Shown piece by piece: positions 46,240 through 57,863 of a DNA stretch of 64,000 nt. The stretch is taken from positions 1-64,000 of the forward strand of contig JAVTVY010047994.1 in the NCBI GenBank assembly GCA_036873755.1, read 5' to 3'. Below the pieces are notes generated by a model, which was not told the DNA's origin, made no database searches, and saw only the letters and a list, made by a program, of their open reading frames with translations. Numbering within the stretch: position 1 is the stretch's first letter; each line of letters starts with the position of its first letter. This stretch comes from Hanleya hanleyi. Taxonomy: Eukaryota > Mollusca > Polyplacophora > Lepidopleurida > Hanleyidae. The position numbers were made by a program, and so were the translations under genes.

Positions 46240-47540
46240 AAAGCGTAGCTGGGATACACCGCGTAGGATTATCTTGAAGCTGAAAATTGTGGAAAGAGTA
46301 TCATTTACAGTGTTGTCTCTGACACTTTTTCTGTTGTTCTTTTGTTGTTGCAGTGGTTTGTCAAATTCAACAGGTTCAACGTGGGTTATTGTTAATAGCT
46401 CAAATATATTTGAAGAACCATAACCCTCCTCCAAGTTTGAGTTCGAAACAAGGAGGCCGAGAGGTGTAAGGCGCTTCGCGATGACCGCTAGCCTCACACC
46501 GCTGAAACGGCACAGGTTCGAGCCCAGCTGGTCCATGTGTGAAAGTTCATCAGCTACTTGCCGACAGGCGGTGGTTCTTTCCGGGTACTCTGGCTTCCTC
46601 CATCAACCAAACTGACTGTCACCATATGAGTGAAACAACCATGAGTGTGACATTAAACATAATCCCCCCCCCCCCACCCTCGAAATAAGGAGAGGGGATA
46701 TGGTTAATCAATTGTGTTATGCTTAAGCTACCGATCTGCAACGGTTATCAGGCATGGATAATATTTAGAGACATATAACTCTTCTTCAACAATCTGTGCT
46801 AGAATTTAATACCGTTGGTACCGATTGATGAAATTTGCGGTCACATGATCCCTGAACTATGCTGGTTACAATTTTACTATGCTTGCATCGATTCTTCCTA
46901 TCTTTTCGTCCTATTTTGCTATACAGTCTGGAACTCATCCAAATTTGAACATTGAGAGACCGATGTATATGTTGTTCCGGAACTTCGGGTGAAAACCTCG
47001 GGTATTCTTTTATTGTTCGTGATTATCCCACGGATTTTTTTTCTGGCTTTAGCTTTCGTCTACTTGTACTGGAAATCGAATAGAGTATCATTTCAGGTCT
47101 CCTATCGTTAATCTGTGTGATATCGTGCAAGCGTCAAGGCATGTCAGAAATTTTTTTCACCGACACAAGTGCTGACTATTTTTTCTGTAACTTTCGCGAC
47201 CAATTTATGTCATTGGCTGCTTTTCTGTAGGCTGTTTCCTCTTCAATTGTCACTCGTTTTTCGGAAAATGGCTTGACACATCCGGGCCAAAAAAGTTTTG
47301 TAACCCAGAACTCAAGGTGTTGTCTCATTCTGTCAGAAGCGTGGCTTCTACCTACGTGAGGTTTACCCTTGAAACTGCATGGCCAAGCCACACGGACTTG
47401 TGTTCATGGATCTCATACGGAATTATGCATAGATTATCGATAAAAATCAACTAAAGTGATTCACAGATCGACTTTCGTTACAGGTAAATTGTCGACAAAA
47501 GTGCAATGAAACACGAGCTATCCACAAAACTATAATTTGA
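46240..47540. repeat. Paralogous block, SINE-bearing copy
   Basis: Partner of 42100-43150; longer by the SINE at 46454-46679 and a few small insertions. Confidence 0.8.
46454..46679 (+). mobile_element. Complete tRNA-derived SINE with target duplication
   Basis: Starts with a class II tRNA-like head: A-box GGCCGAGAGGTGTAAGGCG and B-box CAGGTTCGAGCCC, closest in look to tRNA-Leu/Ser. The body contains CCGGGTACTCTGGCTTCCTC, a domain shared by many molluscan SINEs, and the end is GTGACATTAAACATAAT plus a C-run. It is flanked by TCGAAACAAGG (46443-46453) and TCGAAATAAGG (46680-46690), and the paralog at 42.29 kb shows the single uninterrupted TCGAAACAAGG. This is transcribed by RNA polymerase III in active members; activity here unknown. 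Confidence 0.88.
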
Positions 47541-47661
47541 AGAACCATCGCCCTTCGGCAAGTAACTGACAAACTTTCACACATGGACCAGCGCTGAATG
47601 TTAGATAGGACGCCTATACTTATCAAGGTAATAAGGTGAACAAATATACCCGAATAGAAGA

Positions 47662-48310
47662 ATGTTTGTGACCATTGGATGCACTACGACAATTGAATAT
47701 GTATCATTCATCAAAACGCCTCATTCCCCCCGAGATGTTACCGAGATCTCAGCGGCCAGTAAGTGTAAGAAGATTGTCTGTAAATTAATACTGTGCTTTA
47801 CTGTGTTCGTGGATTACACTGTGCTGACTTTTCCTCAAGTTTTTCTTCCTCAGGTAATACAAAAAATTGACTTGTGTAGAGAGCATATCACACATAAATA
47901 TATTAATTGCATGCATCTGTTTTATATTTTTATATATGTTTTAGTTGCAGGCATACAATGTGCAGATACATTTTTTCTGAAAGAGTTCAGCGCATCTAAG
48001 AACAGGCTCGACCAAGTCAGTCCGGGGAAACTCAGAGCTAGTGGAGACTTTATTCGGTTTCTCGACGATACGATGAATAGGAGACACCTTACGGTATATC
48101 TAATGGCAATATTTACATCAGTCGAATCTCTTGCTAGAACATGAACTTGGTGTCATCATGATACCAGATCAGGATAATTCACCCCTACTGTTCGCAGTAA
48201 TGAAAAACTATGATTTCAATGTTCCATTACAAAATGGTGCCGAAGTGAATATTCTATATCGATATTACACACTAATCAAGGCTATAATAGAGAATAAAAA
48301 AAATACTGAA
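47662..48310 (+). pseudogene. Decayed ankyrin-repeat gene fragment, copy 2
   Basis: A 160-codon frame (47662-48144) is followed in another register by a frame (48131-48436) that reads LLEHELGVIMIPDQDNSPLL, FAVMKNYDFNV, LLQNGAEVNI and LIKAIIENKK: one nearly complete ankyrin repeat plus halves of its neighbours. Matches the piece at 25240-25790. The register change at the join, and the lack of a full repeat array, say it is a relic or a pair of mispredicted exons. Confidence 0.5.
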
Positions 48311-48548
48311 GTGGCATATACTAAATTTCGCACTGCCTATCATGATTTCAACGTAGTTTTAGCTTACTGTGCTGTGCTGATAATATGCTTTACTGTGTTC
48401 ATGGATTACATTGTGCTGATCTCCTCATCATTTTAGAGCTACCTCGTTTTTTATTTAACATCATATTGATTCAATATAACTGGTTATTTAGTAAAGCCAG
48501 TTGCGCACATTGCAACATCGATGGTTGGTCATCACAGGAACAGTTCAC

Positions 48549-48622
48549 GGTTGTAATAGCTCAGTCGGTACAGCATCGGCGCGATAAGCCGGGGTCATAG
48601 GTTCGAATCTCGATGACGACCA
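48549..48622 (+). tRNA. tRNA-Ile(GAT)-like gene or pseudogene
   Basis: The cloverleaf is readable from G550 to C620: acceptor stem 6 of 7 pairs, D-arm GCTC...AGC with one mismatch, anticodon stem TCGGC/GCCGG, loop GCGATAA with anticodon GAT (Ile), T-arm loop TTCGAAT. The T stem is weak (two good pairs and two G-T) and position 33 is C instead of the nearly universal T. CCA appears at the end in the DNA. Most likely a tRNA pseudogene or SINE head rather than a working tRNA. A stretch TGGTCATCA upstream (48526) mirrors TGACGACCA at the 3' end. Confidence 0.45.
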
Positions 48623-48624
48623 AT

Positions 48625-49080
48625 TTATTCTTTCTCTCTCAAAAATCATTTCATTAGTAAGGACCTGGCACAGTAGTGAGATTTTGGCACCCAAGAGGTG
48701 CGGTTTGGAATGCAAAAATGAAATATCACGTACGAAAGAAACTGTTCTGTTATATTATCTTGTCTTATGCTTATGATTTGTGCAAAATCGTCTATTTTGA
48801 GGTGAAAATATGTAAACATATGAAGCCAACCGAGAATCAAGATAAACTCAACCCCGAAATATTGACCGTGTCAATAGTTTGTTGTTGCCCAAACACGGTA
48901 TTGCCCAAACATTTTGGATCCTTTTGACTCTGGTATTTTGGGTACGTTTAGTCTATACCCAATACTTCTGATATATCTCATTAAACCACGCCAGGTCCTT
49001 TGCTAAACATAATAACAAGAAAGCAAAGTAGACATTGTAAAAGAACGAAACCGAATTATATGAACTCACATTTTCATATC
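48625..49080. other. No recognised gene
   Basis: Overlapping frames on both strands (48646-48927) without a known domain; the last 70 bases match 25985-26060. Confidence 0.4.
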
Positions 49081-49750
49081 GCTGGCATTTAATAGTCCCC
49101 GATGACGTTCAATATGTTCACATGAACAGCTGCAATAAAAGTATTGCTGAGATACAAATCATCACAGGGATCACTTTTGGTTCTTGTGATGTATTCAGAA
49201 ATATGGAATTAGTATAATTGTCTGTGGGGTCATATGACTTCTTGTCAGTACGCCGGCATCGTTTTCCAACATCCTTTTAATATTGCGTTTAATTGCAATT
49301 CTGCCGACCGGACATAATGATGTCCTATAGACAAATCCGTATGACTGACCAGTAAATTATTATCCAAATGAATTTCCAATATCCAAATGTGATCGTTCTG
49401 ATGGGCATCGTGAAGATATCTTGATACATGACGCGGCAAGCTACGAAACATAAGGTTAAAAATCTTTCACGCTGCCATCGCCCTTAGCCATCGGTGGGAA
49501 ATTTCATTGAAGGCATAACCATAGAATTACAGCTTTGAGTATTTTTTTGCCTTGAACAAAATGATTCATCACGAGCTTATTTATACAAGGTTGAGTCCAA
49601 TATTGATTTTAATTGTACTCGTCCATGTGTTGAAAATTCGTATTGGACGAGACGCCGAATTTATTATACATGAAATGTCAAAAGTTAAACATGCAATGAC
49701 GCTTGGCACCATATGGACGAATCAGAGTTAAGATAGTCTAAAACGTGTTC
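49080..49750. repeat. Paralogous block, partner of 27020-27790
   Basis: Same order of blocks as at 27.0-27.8 kb, lacking the LINE tail at 27515-27602. Confidence 0.75.
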
Positions 49751-49929
49751 CTCAAACTGTCGAATACAGCTGTTGCCGTCCATTACTGGATAGAAACCAC
49801 TAAACAATCGCTTTAATTAATATGTAATTATTTGCTAAGCACATTTTGAGAAAAATATATATACCCTCATATTCGCCGCTACAAACTATATTCCCTCATA
49901 TTAGTCGCTATAAATGACCCACATTAGAA

Positions 49930-50139
49930 CATCTTTTTATTCGGGTAAAAGAAGACTATGTTATTTGAGAGAAATCGGTTTGTTGTATAAGTTTTAATGT
50001 ATGTACATGTTTTTGGTGTGTTGTGTTAATTGCCTCTGGATTGCTGGGTTGTTGACTTGTTTTTGTTGGAATGCTGGGACTTTTGTTTGATCGTCGCTAT
50101 ATAGCAGAAATACTGCTGAACGCGACGTTAAACTTTAAT

Positions 50140-50175
<36 letters not shown>
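49930..50175 (+). mobile_element. LINE 3' end with conserved tail and CT microsatellite
   Basis: Begins in the C-terminal coding remnant (GAAGACTATGTTATTTGAGA) and ends GATCGTCGCTATATAGCAGA, AATACTGCTGAACGCGACGT, TAAACTTTAATT and about 20 CT repeats with interruptions. The same tail domain ends the SINE at 57864-58233. Confidence 0.65.
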
Positions 50176-50177
<2 letters not shown>

Positions 50178-51190
50178 CACCACACTATGTAGCCAGGCCT
50201 TTCTGCTCAAACTTCAGAAAAAAATCAGCATACATTTCCCACAATTTCTTCAATATAAAACCGCCAGAATGCATCCCTCTGCACCTAAAATTCTGACACA
50301 AGAATACGGTGGATTCATAACCCATTTTTGCCCATTTTGGAAGTACTATCTCTGGAACGAAAACACGTTGACAGCTGAAACTTCGCGACTGTATAGCTTG
50401 TCAACGCTGGTCCTTTATCAGCTTATTTGCGTAACCTTCCTAGCGGAACATCATGAGTAAATTCAAAATGGCGGTCTATAGGTTGTGATACAAAACGTTA
50501 CGTTTTGTCATTTTTCTTCACAATTGCTGCCTTTTACTCCTAGAAGCGTCCAAAATTATTTTACTTTACACAGGATAATCATTTCCAAATTTTTGCCTAT
50601 TTTGAGGAAAAAATTGCATAAATAATTTTTTTGTGAAAAATCTGACTTTAAAATCGAACTGAAAGTGAATTTTAAAATATGACGTCACTGTGACGTCATC
50701 AAGACGGTCATCTTAAATTGTTTTGAAAATTCTGTTACGGCTTGACCCGATATATATTGTGGAAAGTTTCAGCCCCCTACCCCAAGTTATTCTGTGGGAA
50801 TTGATGTGCTAATCATGTTAAACTGTACGAGCCAGAAACTGTTTATGTATGGCTCAGAAAAAACTGCGTTTTTATCTCTGGAATATGTATGTATTTTCAT
50901 ATAATATTGAAAATTTATTTGACTATGGTGTAGTTAATAAGAAACATATACCCAAGTGTATAACATTTTTATTAAGGCCGATTTTTCTAGTTCGATTAGA
51001 GCATTGAATGAAAAATGACCACTTTCGCCACCATAGGCCACTGACTGCTATGTCGGAAAAACGCAAATTTGAGCTGTGCATCCACCCCTACATTATACAG
51101 TAACGCACTGCGCATACATCTGGTATGGATGTCCCCTTCTAAGAAAAAATGCCATCGGGACTTTTTTAAAGCACATTCTCGCGGTTTGGC
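50176..51190. other. No gene; one paired TGACGTCA site
   Basis: TGACGTCA at 50680-50687 and 50691-50698, three bases apart. The frame crossing the CT repeat into this region (50071-50460) shows no domain. Otherwise unremarkable. Confidence 0.4.
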
Positions 51191-51199
51191 CTGCCGACT

Positions 51200-51560
51200 A
51201 TCATAGATGGTCGGGCATGGACACCAAATGCTACTTCGATGACATTGTTTGCTACAAATGGATACCCATGCTAAATTAGATCATTGTGTGGTAGGGTTCA
51301 AGGTGGGAGGGAAAACCACCCGAATTATGGGCATTAAAGGTCATTATGGGTCACTTTTATAGTCGAGTAAGGTCAAAAATTGGTACATTGCAGGATCACT
51401 TTACTTTTGTATGCAGTACGGTTCAAGGCAGGGGTGAATACCGGGGAAAAATTGTAATACGAGGTCATTCTGAGGTTATATCGAAGTCGAGTAAGATCCA
51501 AAGATGACCACAAGATGCATGGGCCTTATTGAGCTTTAAAAGATATTTTAATGGCATTCT
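51200..51560. repeat. Satellite D copies, partner of 28620-29100
   Basis: Contains AAGGTCATTATGGGTCAC and TACCCATGCTAAATTA; collinear with the left paralog. Confidence 0.7.
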
Positions 51561-52145
51561 TTGTAAAGGAAATACGTATCCAAGCTGAAGTACTTCTATG
51601 TGGTGAAATTTAAGAAAAGGGAGATACCAAGGGATAGCATCATTTTTACTTAACATTGATGGCCGCACTGGGTAAAAATGGACCCTTAATCTACTTTTTG
51701 AGGTTTCGTTTGAGTATCCTTGATTGATGACTATTAGTTTCATTTAAGATACGATTCATGACTGGGGTGAATGCAGTGCTGATAATGACCTTGACCTTTT
51801 GTGTTATTTTGTCAAAGGAGTTCCTTTGAGCTGAACTTGCAAATTTATGATTTTGTACAACGTTGACCGCGATGCTTTTTACATTTATAGGTTTCGGATG
51901 ATTTTAGGTGATGCGAGTTTATCGTGTTTGCGAACAAGAATTCCAATTAAGATTGACACCATGCGAGTGGGGCTATTGGCATATCGATGTTATTTTGGAC
52001 TTTTGTAGACCTATAATATTGAAAGAAATATATTTTGCAGTTTTTACACGTTTGCATATTTCGGATTGAAACCCATAATTCTAAATAACCGGAGAAAGAT
52101 ATGATAGAATTTGATAGCGAAATGTTTGAGGTAATTTTCGGAGTT
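51561..52145. other. No recognised gene
   Basis: AT-rich, no repeat or coding signal recognised; no clear counterpart in the 29.1-29.8 kb interval. Confidence 0.35.
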
Positions 52146-54653
52146 TATTTCTGAAGCAGCACGATATCTATTTTAGCACGAATACCTAATGGAAACATGT
52201 GATTGAATATAACTAATAATCTCCCCCTCCCCATTGCATTTTACTCTAGTGTGACTCGTTCCTTAAAAAGAGCCTCATCAGGCGCATCATTCGAACCCAA
52301 ACTGAGCTAAATATCATAGTAAACGTGTTATATATACCTTCATTAACCAACATTGCATACAATTAATTCAGCTTCGATACCCATATATAACAACTAGTAC
52401 GATGAATAGTAGTTATAACAGATTTTTACCAATTTTGACCTCATTTCACTCCAAAAGTGGTCAGAAAATGACATTGAATGCCCCGAATGAGGGTGGTATT
52501 CCACCTATCTTGATCCGTACCATACACAAAAAACTAATTTATCATGGGTACCCATTTAAGCGGCTATTATGTCCCAACATGGACACTAAATACATCAACA
52601 TAACTCGATACATGTTGGAAATACCGGTGTATTCCTCAATAAATCGAGTTCCCAGAAGTCGGTGCATCATTATGAACTTGTTATATCACCTAATATGACA
52701 GCTGCCATAGCTATTTTGCTTAAAACTACTAATGCCTTCATATTTTGCTTAAAACTACTAATACCTTCATATCGATGGGTGAATTATTTTGGATAATAAA
52801 TTGATATATAATTGGAGCAACCCTACTCACATGAATTAGGTGGTTTTTAATAACTCTGCAGTGACCCACATTTGTGAGTGTCCACTCAATCTGACAAGGT
52901 GTATCTAGGTAGGTACTATTAATAAAATAGGATTTTCTGCTTCTATTTATGAATCAAAACAAAAAGTAAAGCCATTTGTGGTCTTGGCATATTGACTAAT
53001 ACAGCGTTGTTCATTTTGATCACGAGTATAAGAACCCATGAATATAAAGTTTTGATATACCATTCATAGACTCTTATAATATAACTGTTATTTGGCATGT
53101 GGTAGTAGGCGGTTTCCCTATACTCTTGTGTAGAAAATCCATTCAGTAATGTAGGCCACAAGTTTTTATTGTAGTACTGTTCGGGTCATTTAAAAGTGGT
53201 ACAGTCAATACTCATTCAAAGCGTTAAACTCAATGATTGTGTAAATAATGAAAATAAAGATGTCTAAAATGTACATTTTGATTGTATACTTTGTGACAAA
53301 AATACGGTTTTTAAGTTAACATAGTTTATGGAGGACTAATTGATATGATATAATATCGATCCACTTTTCACGCGATACGTTCATACAAGATTCGTCGATT
53401 CTATGCTATTCCCATCGTTGCGAATTATAGAGCATTTTTACGTTATACGATAACCTACCAAATAAGTAGGGCATTCTTCTTCGATAACCATATATCCTAT
53501 AAAATTCGGTATTTCCAAGGCACTTAAATAAATGTTCTCTATCAGCCACATCCGGGTCGCCTATTGATATAGATTGTCATGATTTGTATTGTACTATGGC
53601 ATACAGTGTTATATTTTTATGCTTGGAGTTAACCAGACTGGGAATAATTTACTTTGAATAAACATAGATAATAACTCTAGAATTAACGCATGAATGTTCT
53701 CTGTTCTATTAATAAACGACTCGATGTCCTGAATATTTTCGTGTAGTCCGTCCACCTTTTCGGGAAAAATGACGGGTTCTAGGAAAGTACAGTAGAGCTC
53801 CATCCACATACAGAGGAACAAAGTAAGTCGTTCAATATAAATATATCAGCTGGTAATCTGAACTTCAAAGAATCGATACATGTTAAATACTCAACCCATT
53901 AAAGCCTATGTTTTTCCATCGAAGCTTCACAAAACTCGTCGTTGCGCAGTCTGACTAATATCCGCTGTTTAGAGACCAGATAAACGAACGAATGCCGGGT
54001 TCTAGAGGAGTAGAGTTCCATCCAAATACAGGCGAAAAGCCAAAGTCAGTCTTTCATCAGTTGGTGATCTGAACTTCAAAGAATCGATACATGCTAAATA
54101 CCATTAATCCTATCTTTACCATCGAAGCTTCATAAAACTCGGTGTTGCGCAGTCTGTCTAACATTTGCTTTTTCGAGGCCGGATAAACGAACGTTCATGA
54201 ATCCTCCGGCTTCCAAACTTCAAGACGAAAGAAAATTGTGGAAATTGTATCGAGCTTCAACGTATGTAATTACATGGTAAGATTATAAATACTGGGCGAC
54301 TTTGGGTGCATTTGTACTCTCTTTGGCTAATTACGCTATTTATATATGGTAGTAATGATACAAATAGTTGATGAATCAACAAAAAATGGACTGCTGCATG
54401 TCTACTTCATTTGATCACCTGATAATACTGCCAGGCCTTTCCGGATGGATTCAGGGCCGATATGTTTTATTTGATTTAGAAGAAACAACACATACTGGTG
54501 CCTTGAAACTTCTGGATTTGAGTGCAATAGGCCCATTATTTTCTAAAGAGTGAAGAATTTAACATATATCGATTCTGTGAAGTTTGGCGCATCAACCTAC
54601 ACCAAAGTAATGGTCAAAGACTTACCTTGAGTAGAAATGTATTCTACTCAAGG
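52146..54653. repeat. Recent 2.5-kb tandem duplication, unit 1
   Basis: Base for base the same as unit 2 over the parts that I compared (offset 2508 to 53502, then 1704 from 54319). Includes small frames of 98 (52402-52698), 72 (52943-53161, minus) and 61 codons (54368-54553) that are identical in unit 2 but unrecognised. It also holds a local duplication (53770-53960 and 53990-54170). Diverged third relative: 29800-31910. Confidence 0.92.
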
Positions 54654-54654
54654 T
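54624..54654. repeat. Perfect 13-bp palindrome at the duplication junction
   Basis: ACCTTGAGTAGAA, loop ATGTA, TTCTACTCAAGGT. In the matching end of unit 2 (about 56332) the sequence goes ACTTCGCTAAAAATCC instead, so the right arm exists only at the junction. Confidence 0.9.
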
Positions 54655-56340
54655 ATTTCTGAAGCAGCACGATATCTATTTTAGCACGAATACCTAATGG
54701 AAACATGTGATTGAATATAACTAATAATCTCCCCCTCCCCATTGCATTTTACTCTAGTGTGACTCGTTCCTTAAAAAGAGCCTCATCAGGCGCATCATTC
54801 GAACCCAAACTGAGCTAAATATCATAGTAAACGTGTTATATATACCTTCATTAACCAACATTGCATACAATTAATTCAGCTTCGATACCCATATATAACA
54901 ACTAGTACGATGAATAGTAGTTATAACAGATTTTTACCAATTTTGACCTCATTTCACTCCAAAAGTGGTCAGAAAATGACATTGAATGCCCCGAATGAGG
55001 GTGGTATTCCACCTATCTTGATCCGTACCATACACAAAAAACTAATTTATCATGGGTACCCATTTAAGCGGCTATTATGTCCCAACATGGACACTAAATA
55101 CATCAACATAACTCGATACATGTTGGAAATACCGGTGTATTCCTCAATAAATCGAGTTCCCAGAAGTCGGTGCATCATTATGAACTTGTTATATCACCTA
55201 ATATGACAGCTGCCATAGCTATTTTGCTTAAAACTACTAATGCCTTCATATTTTGCTTAAAACTACTAATACCTTCATATCGATGGGTGAATTATTTTGG
55301 ATAATAAATTGATATATAATTGGAGCAACCCTACTCACATGAATTAGGTGGTTTTTAATAACTCTGCAGTGACCCACATTTGTGAGTGTCCACTCAATCT
55401 GACAAGGTGTATCTAGGTAGGTACTATTAATAAAATAGGATTTTCTGCTTCTATTTATGAATCAAAACAAAAAGTAAAGCCATTTGTGGTCTTGGCATAT
55501 TGACTAATACAGCGTTGTTCATTTTGATCACGAGTATAAGAACCCATGAATATAAAGTTTTGATATACCATTCATAGACTCTTATAATATAACTGTTATT
55601 TGGCATGTGGTAGTAGGCGGTTTCCCTATACTCTTGTGTAGAAAATCCATTCAGTAATGTAGGCCACAAGTTTTTATTGTAGTACTGTTCGGGTCATTTA
55701 AAAGTGGTACAGTCAATACTCATTCAAAGCGTTAAACTCAATGATTGTGTAAATAATGAAAATAAAGATGTCTAAAATGTACATTTTGATTGTATACTTT
55801 GTGACAAAAATACGGTTTTTAAGTTAACATAGTTTATGGAGGACTAATTGATATGATATAATATCGATCCACTTTTCACGCGATACGTTCATACAAGATT
55901 CGTCGATTCTATGCTATTCCCATCGTTGCGAATTATAGAGCATTTTTACGTTATACGATAACCTACCAAATAAGTAGGGCATTCTTCTTCGATAACCATA
56001 TATCCTATAATAATCCTATATCCTCTTTGGCTAATTACGCTATTTATATATGGTAGTAATGATACAAATAGTTGATGAATCAACAAAAAATGGACTGCTG
56101 CATGTCTACTTCATTTGATCACCTGATAATACTGCCAGGCCTTTCCGGATGGATTCAGGGCCGATATGTTTTATTTGATTTAGAAGAAACAACACATACT
56201 GGTGCCTTGAAACTTCTGGATTTGAGTGCAATAGGCCCATTATTTTCTAAAGAGTGAAGAATTTAACATATATCGATTCTGTGAAGTTTGGCGCATCAAC
56301 CTACACCAAAGTAATGGTCAAAGACTTACCTTGAGTAGAA
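54654..56340. repeat. Recent tandem duplication, unit 2 with internal deletion
   Basis: Repeats 52146-53502 and 54319 to about 54645. The 816 bases between (53503-54318 of unit 1) are replaced here by 12 bases (56011-56022). After 56340 the sequence continues as in the older paralog at 31780. Confidence 0.92.
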
Positions 56341-56600
56341 ATGTATTCTACTTCGCTAAAAATCCGACATTTTTTCCCAAAAAAGATGGATGGGCTACAT
56401 AAAAACATTCAGGACATCGACGAAATTCCGGAAATATCGAGGAATGATTGTGTCGTGTGTAAAATGTTATCGTGGTCGGGTCTACGGCCGGGGATAATTA
56501 TAACCACCGACATCTCATACGAATCCAGTGTTCTAACAACTAAATGGGGAAATCCCGCTAGCTATAAGCTATAAGAGAGGCATTGGAGAACCCACAGGGG
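56341..56600. repeat. End of the paralogous block with SINE head
   Basis: Matches 31780-32010. Includes the tRNA-like SINE head on the minus strand at 56483-56560 (B-box region more decayed than at 31911-31990). Confidence 0.65.
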
Positions 56601-56604
56601 CTCG

Positions 56605-57525
56605 TAACCATTGTAATTGGTTAACTGAGTTGATTACAATTGGGGAGGGGGGGAGCGAGGTAGGGAATAAATGGGAGGGGTAAATAATAAATAATAAGGG
56701 AGGACAATGAAGTCGGAGCCGTCACTTCACCACACTCACAAACCTTTTGATGTATATCCACTTGTCTTCGAAAATCGAATAAACTTCTCTTTTAGCAGAT
56801 CGAGAAATTGTTGAAACGCATATATCTTACTTTACCTTCTCCCGATCTGGTCTCTTTATGCAAAAAAAAGTACATTTACCCGCCCAATTTTAACCAATAA
56901 TTCCACTCGCCACAGTGCTCGAGAATGAGCGAGACTTCCTCGCCAGGGTTCGTCACGAGCTAACTATCAGCTGGTATCAGTTGACTTGAGATCAGAATGG
57001 TGGAAGAGCAAGCAAGCTGAGACTGCCTGTCTCGCAGGACACAATGTTATTATCCAGGGGCAGGCAGGTACTGGAAAAACGTTTTTAATAAGAAAAGTGG
57101 CAAATCTTTTAAAACAACAGGGAAAGAATGTTGCACTTACAGCCACCACGGGCATAGCGGCTGACGGCTCGCGACAAACTCGGGCCTGGCGAGGAAGTCT
57201 CGCTCGTTCTCGAGCACTGTGGCGAGAGGAATTATCGAGGTTTTGGTCAGTCTGGAAATATCGGTTAAAATTCGGCGGGTAAATGACTTTTTTGCACAAA
57301 GGGGCCAGATCGGTAGAACATAAAGTATGATATATGCGTTTTAACCATTTTTCGATCTGTTAAAAGAAAAGTTTATTCATTTTCGAAGACAAGGGGATAT
57401 AAAACCAGAGTTTTTTTAGCGTGGTGAGGCGACGGCTCCTACTTGATTGTCCTCCCGTTCTCAATTATTCCCTACCTCGACCCCCCCACACCCTGTAATC
57501 AACCAATTAACCAATTACAACGGCA
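56605..57525. mobile_element. Long inverted-repeat element with captured helicase piece
   Basis: Two arms of about 355 bp in opposite orientation: left 56605-56960, right 57167-57525. The ends pair as CCATTGTAATTGGTTAA against the reverse of TTAACCAATTACAACGG. The inner edges pair as CCTCGCCAGG...GTCACGAGC against GCTCGCGAC...CCTGGCGAGG. The arms are diverged (perhaps 80-85 percent by eye). Between them lie 206 bp encoding the start of a PIF1-like helicase. No transposase. Target duplication not clear. A foldback- or MITE-type element that picked up gene sequence. Confidence 0.8.
56986..57166 (+). pseudogene. PIF1-like helicase fragment
   Basis: About 60 codons read as the N-terminal ATPase core of a PIF1-family DNA helicase: helix QAETACLAGHNVII, Walker A GQAGTGKT at about 57058-57081, a helix LIRKVANLLKQQGKNV and motif Ia ALTATTGIAA. 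The fragment ends there, where the inverted arm begins, so motifs II to VI are missing. PIF1 helicases unwind DNA using ATP; this piece cannot work alone. There is no ATG at the head of the frame. Source could be a host PIF1, a Helitron or another element carrying this domain. Confidence 0.8.
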
Positions 57526-57702
57526 ACGGAAAAATATTAGTGCGGACAATACTTTGAAGAAGCAGGTACGGATTCTAAAATCAGAAAACGAGTACCGTTG
57601 GCAAAGAAAAACGCCCTCCTCCACAACCCAGGCTCAAACATTGAAAAACGTTGGAGCCTGGAAACGTTGACAAAAATGCCACAAAACTAAGTGACCCCAT
57701 AG
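57526..57702 (+). other. Short linker, possible ORF1 N-terminal remnant
   Basis: A frame ending at 57670 encodes a Lys/Gln/Glu-rich stretch that could be decayed N-terminal ORF1 sequence. Nothing decisive. Confidence 0.25.
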
Positions 57703-57863
57703 ACTCTAGTACATGTAATAGTACTATTCAAGGCAAATGAGCTCGTTATGACGAAGCTCACAGAACAGATAGTGAAACTGGAAGGTAGAGTTTATGATTT
57801 AGAAACAGAAAATGACATGTTAAAAAGAGACATGGCTGAACTGAGCAAAATCAAAGAAGAAGA

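Noticed and set aside
50071..50460. 129-codon frame across the CT microsatellite
   Set aside because: It translates a LINE tail and the CT repeat (Leu-Ser run), then unrelated sequence.
56967..57299. Minus-strand 110-codon frame opposite the helicase fragment
   Set aside because: Shadow of the plus-strand coding sequence and the inverted arm.
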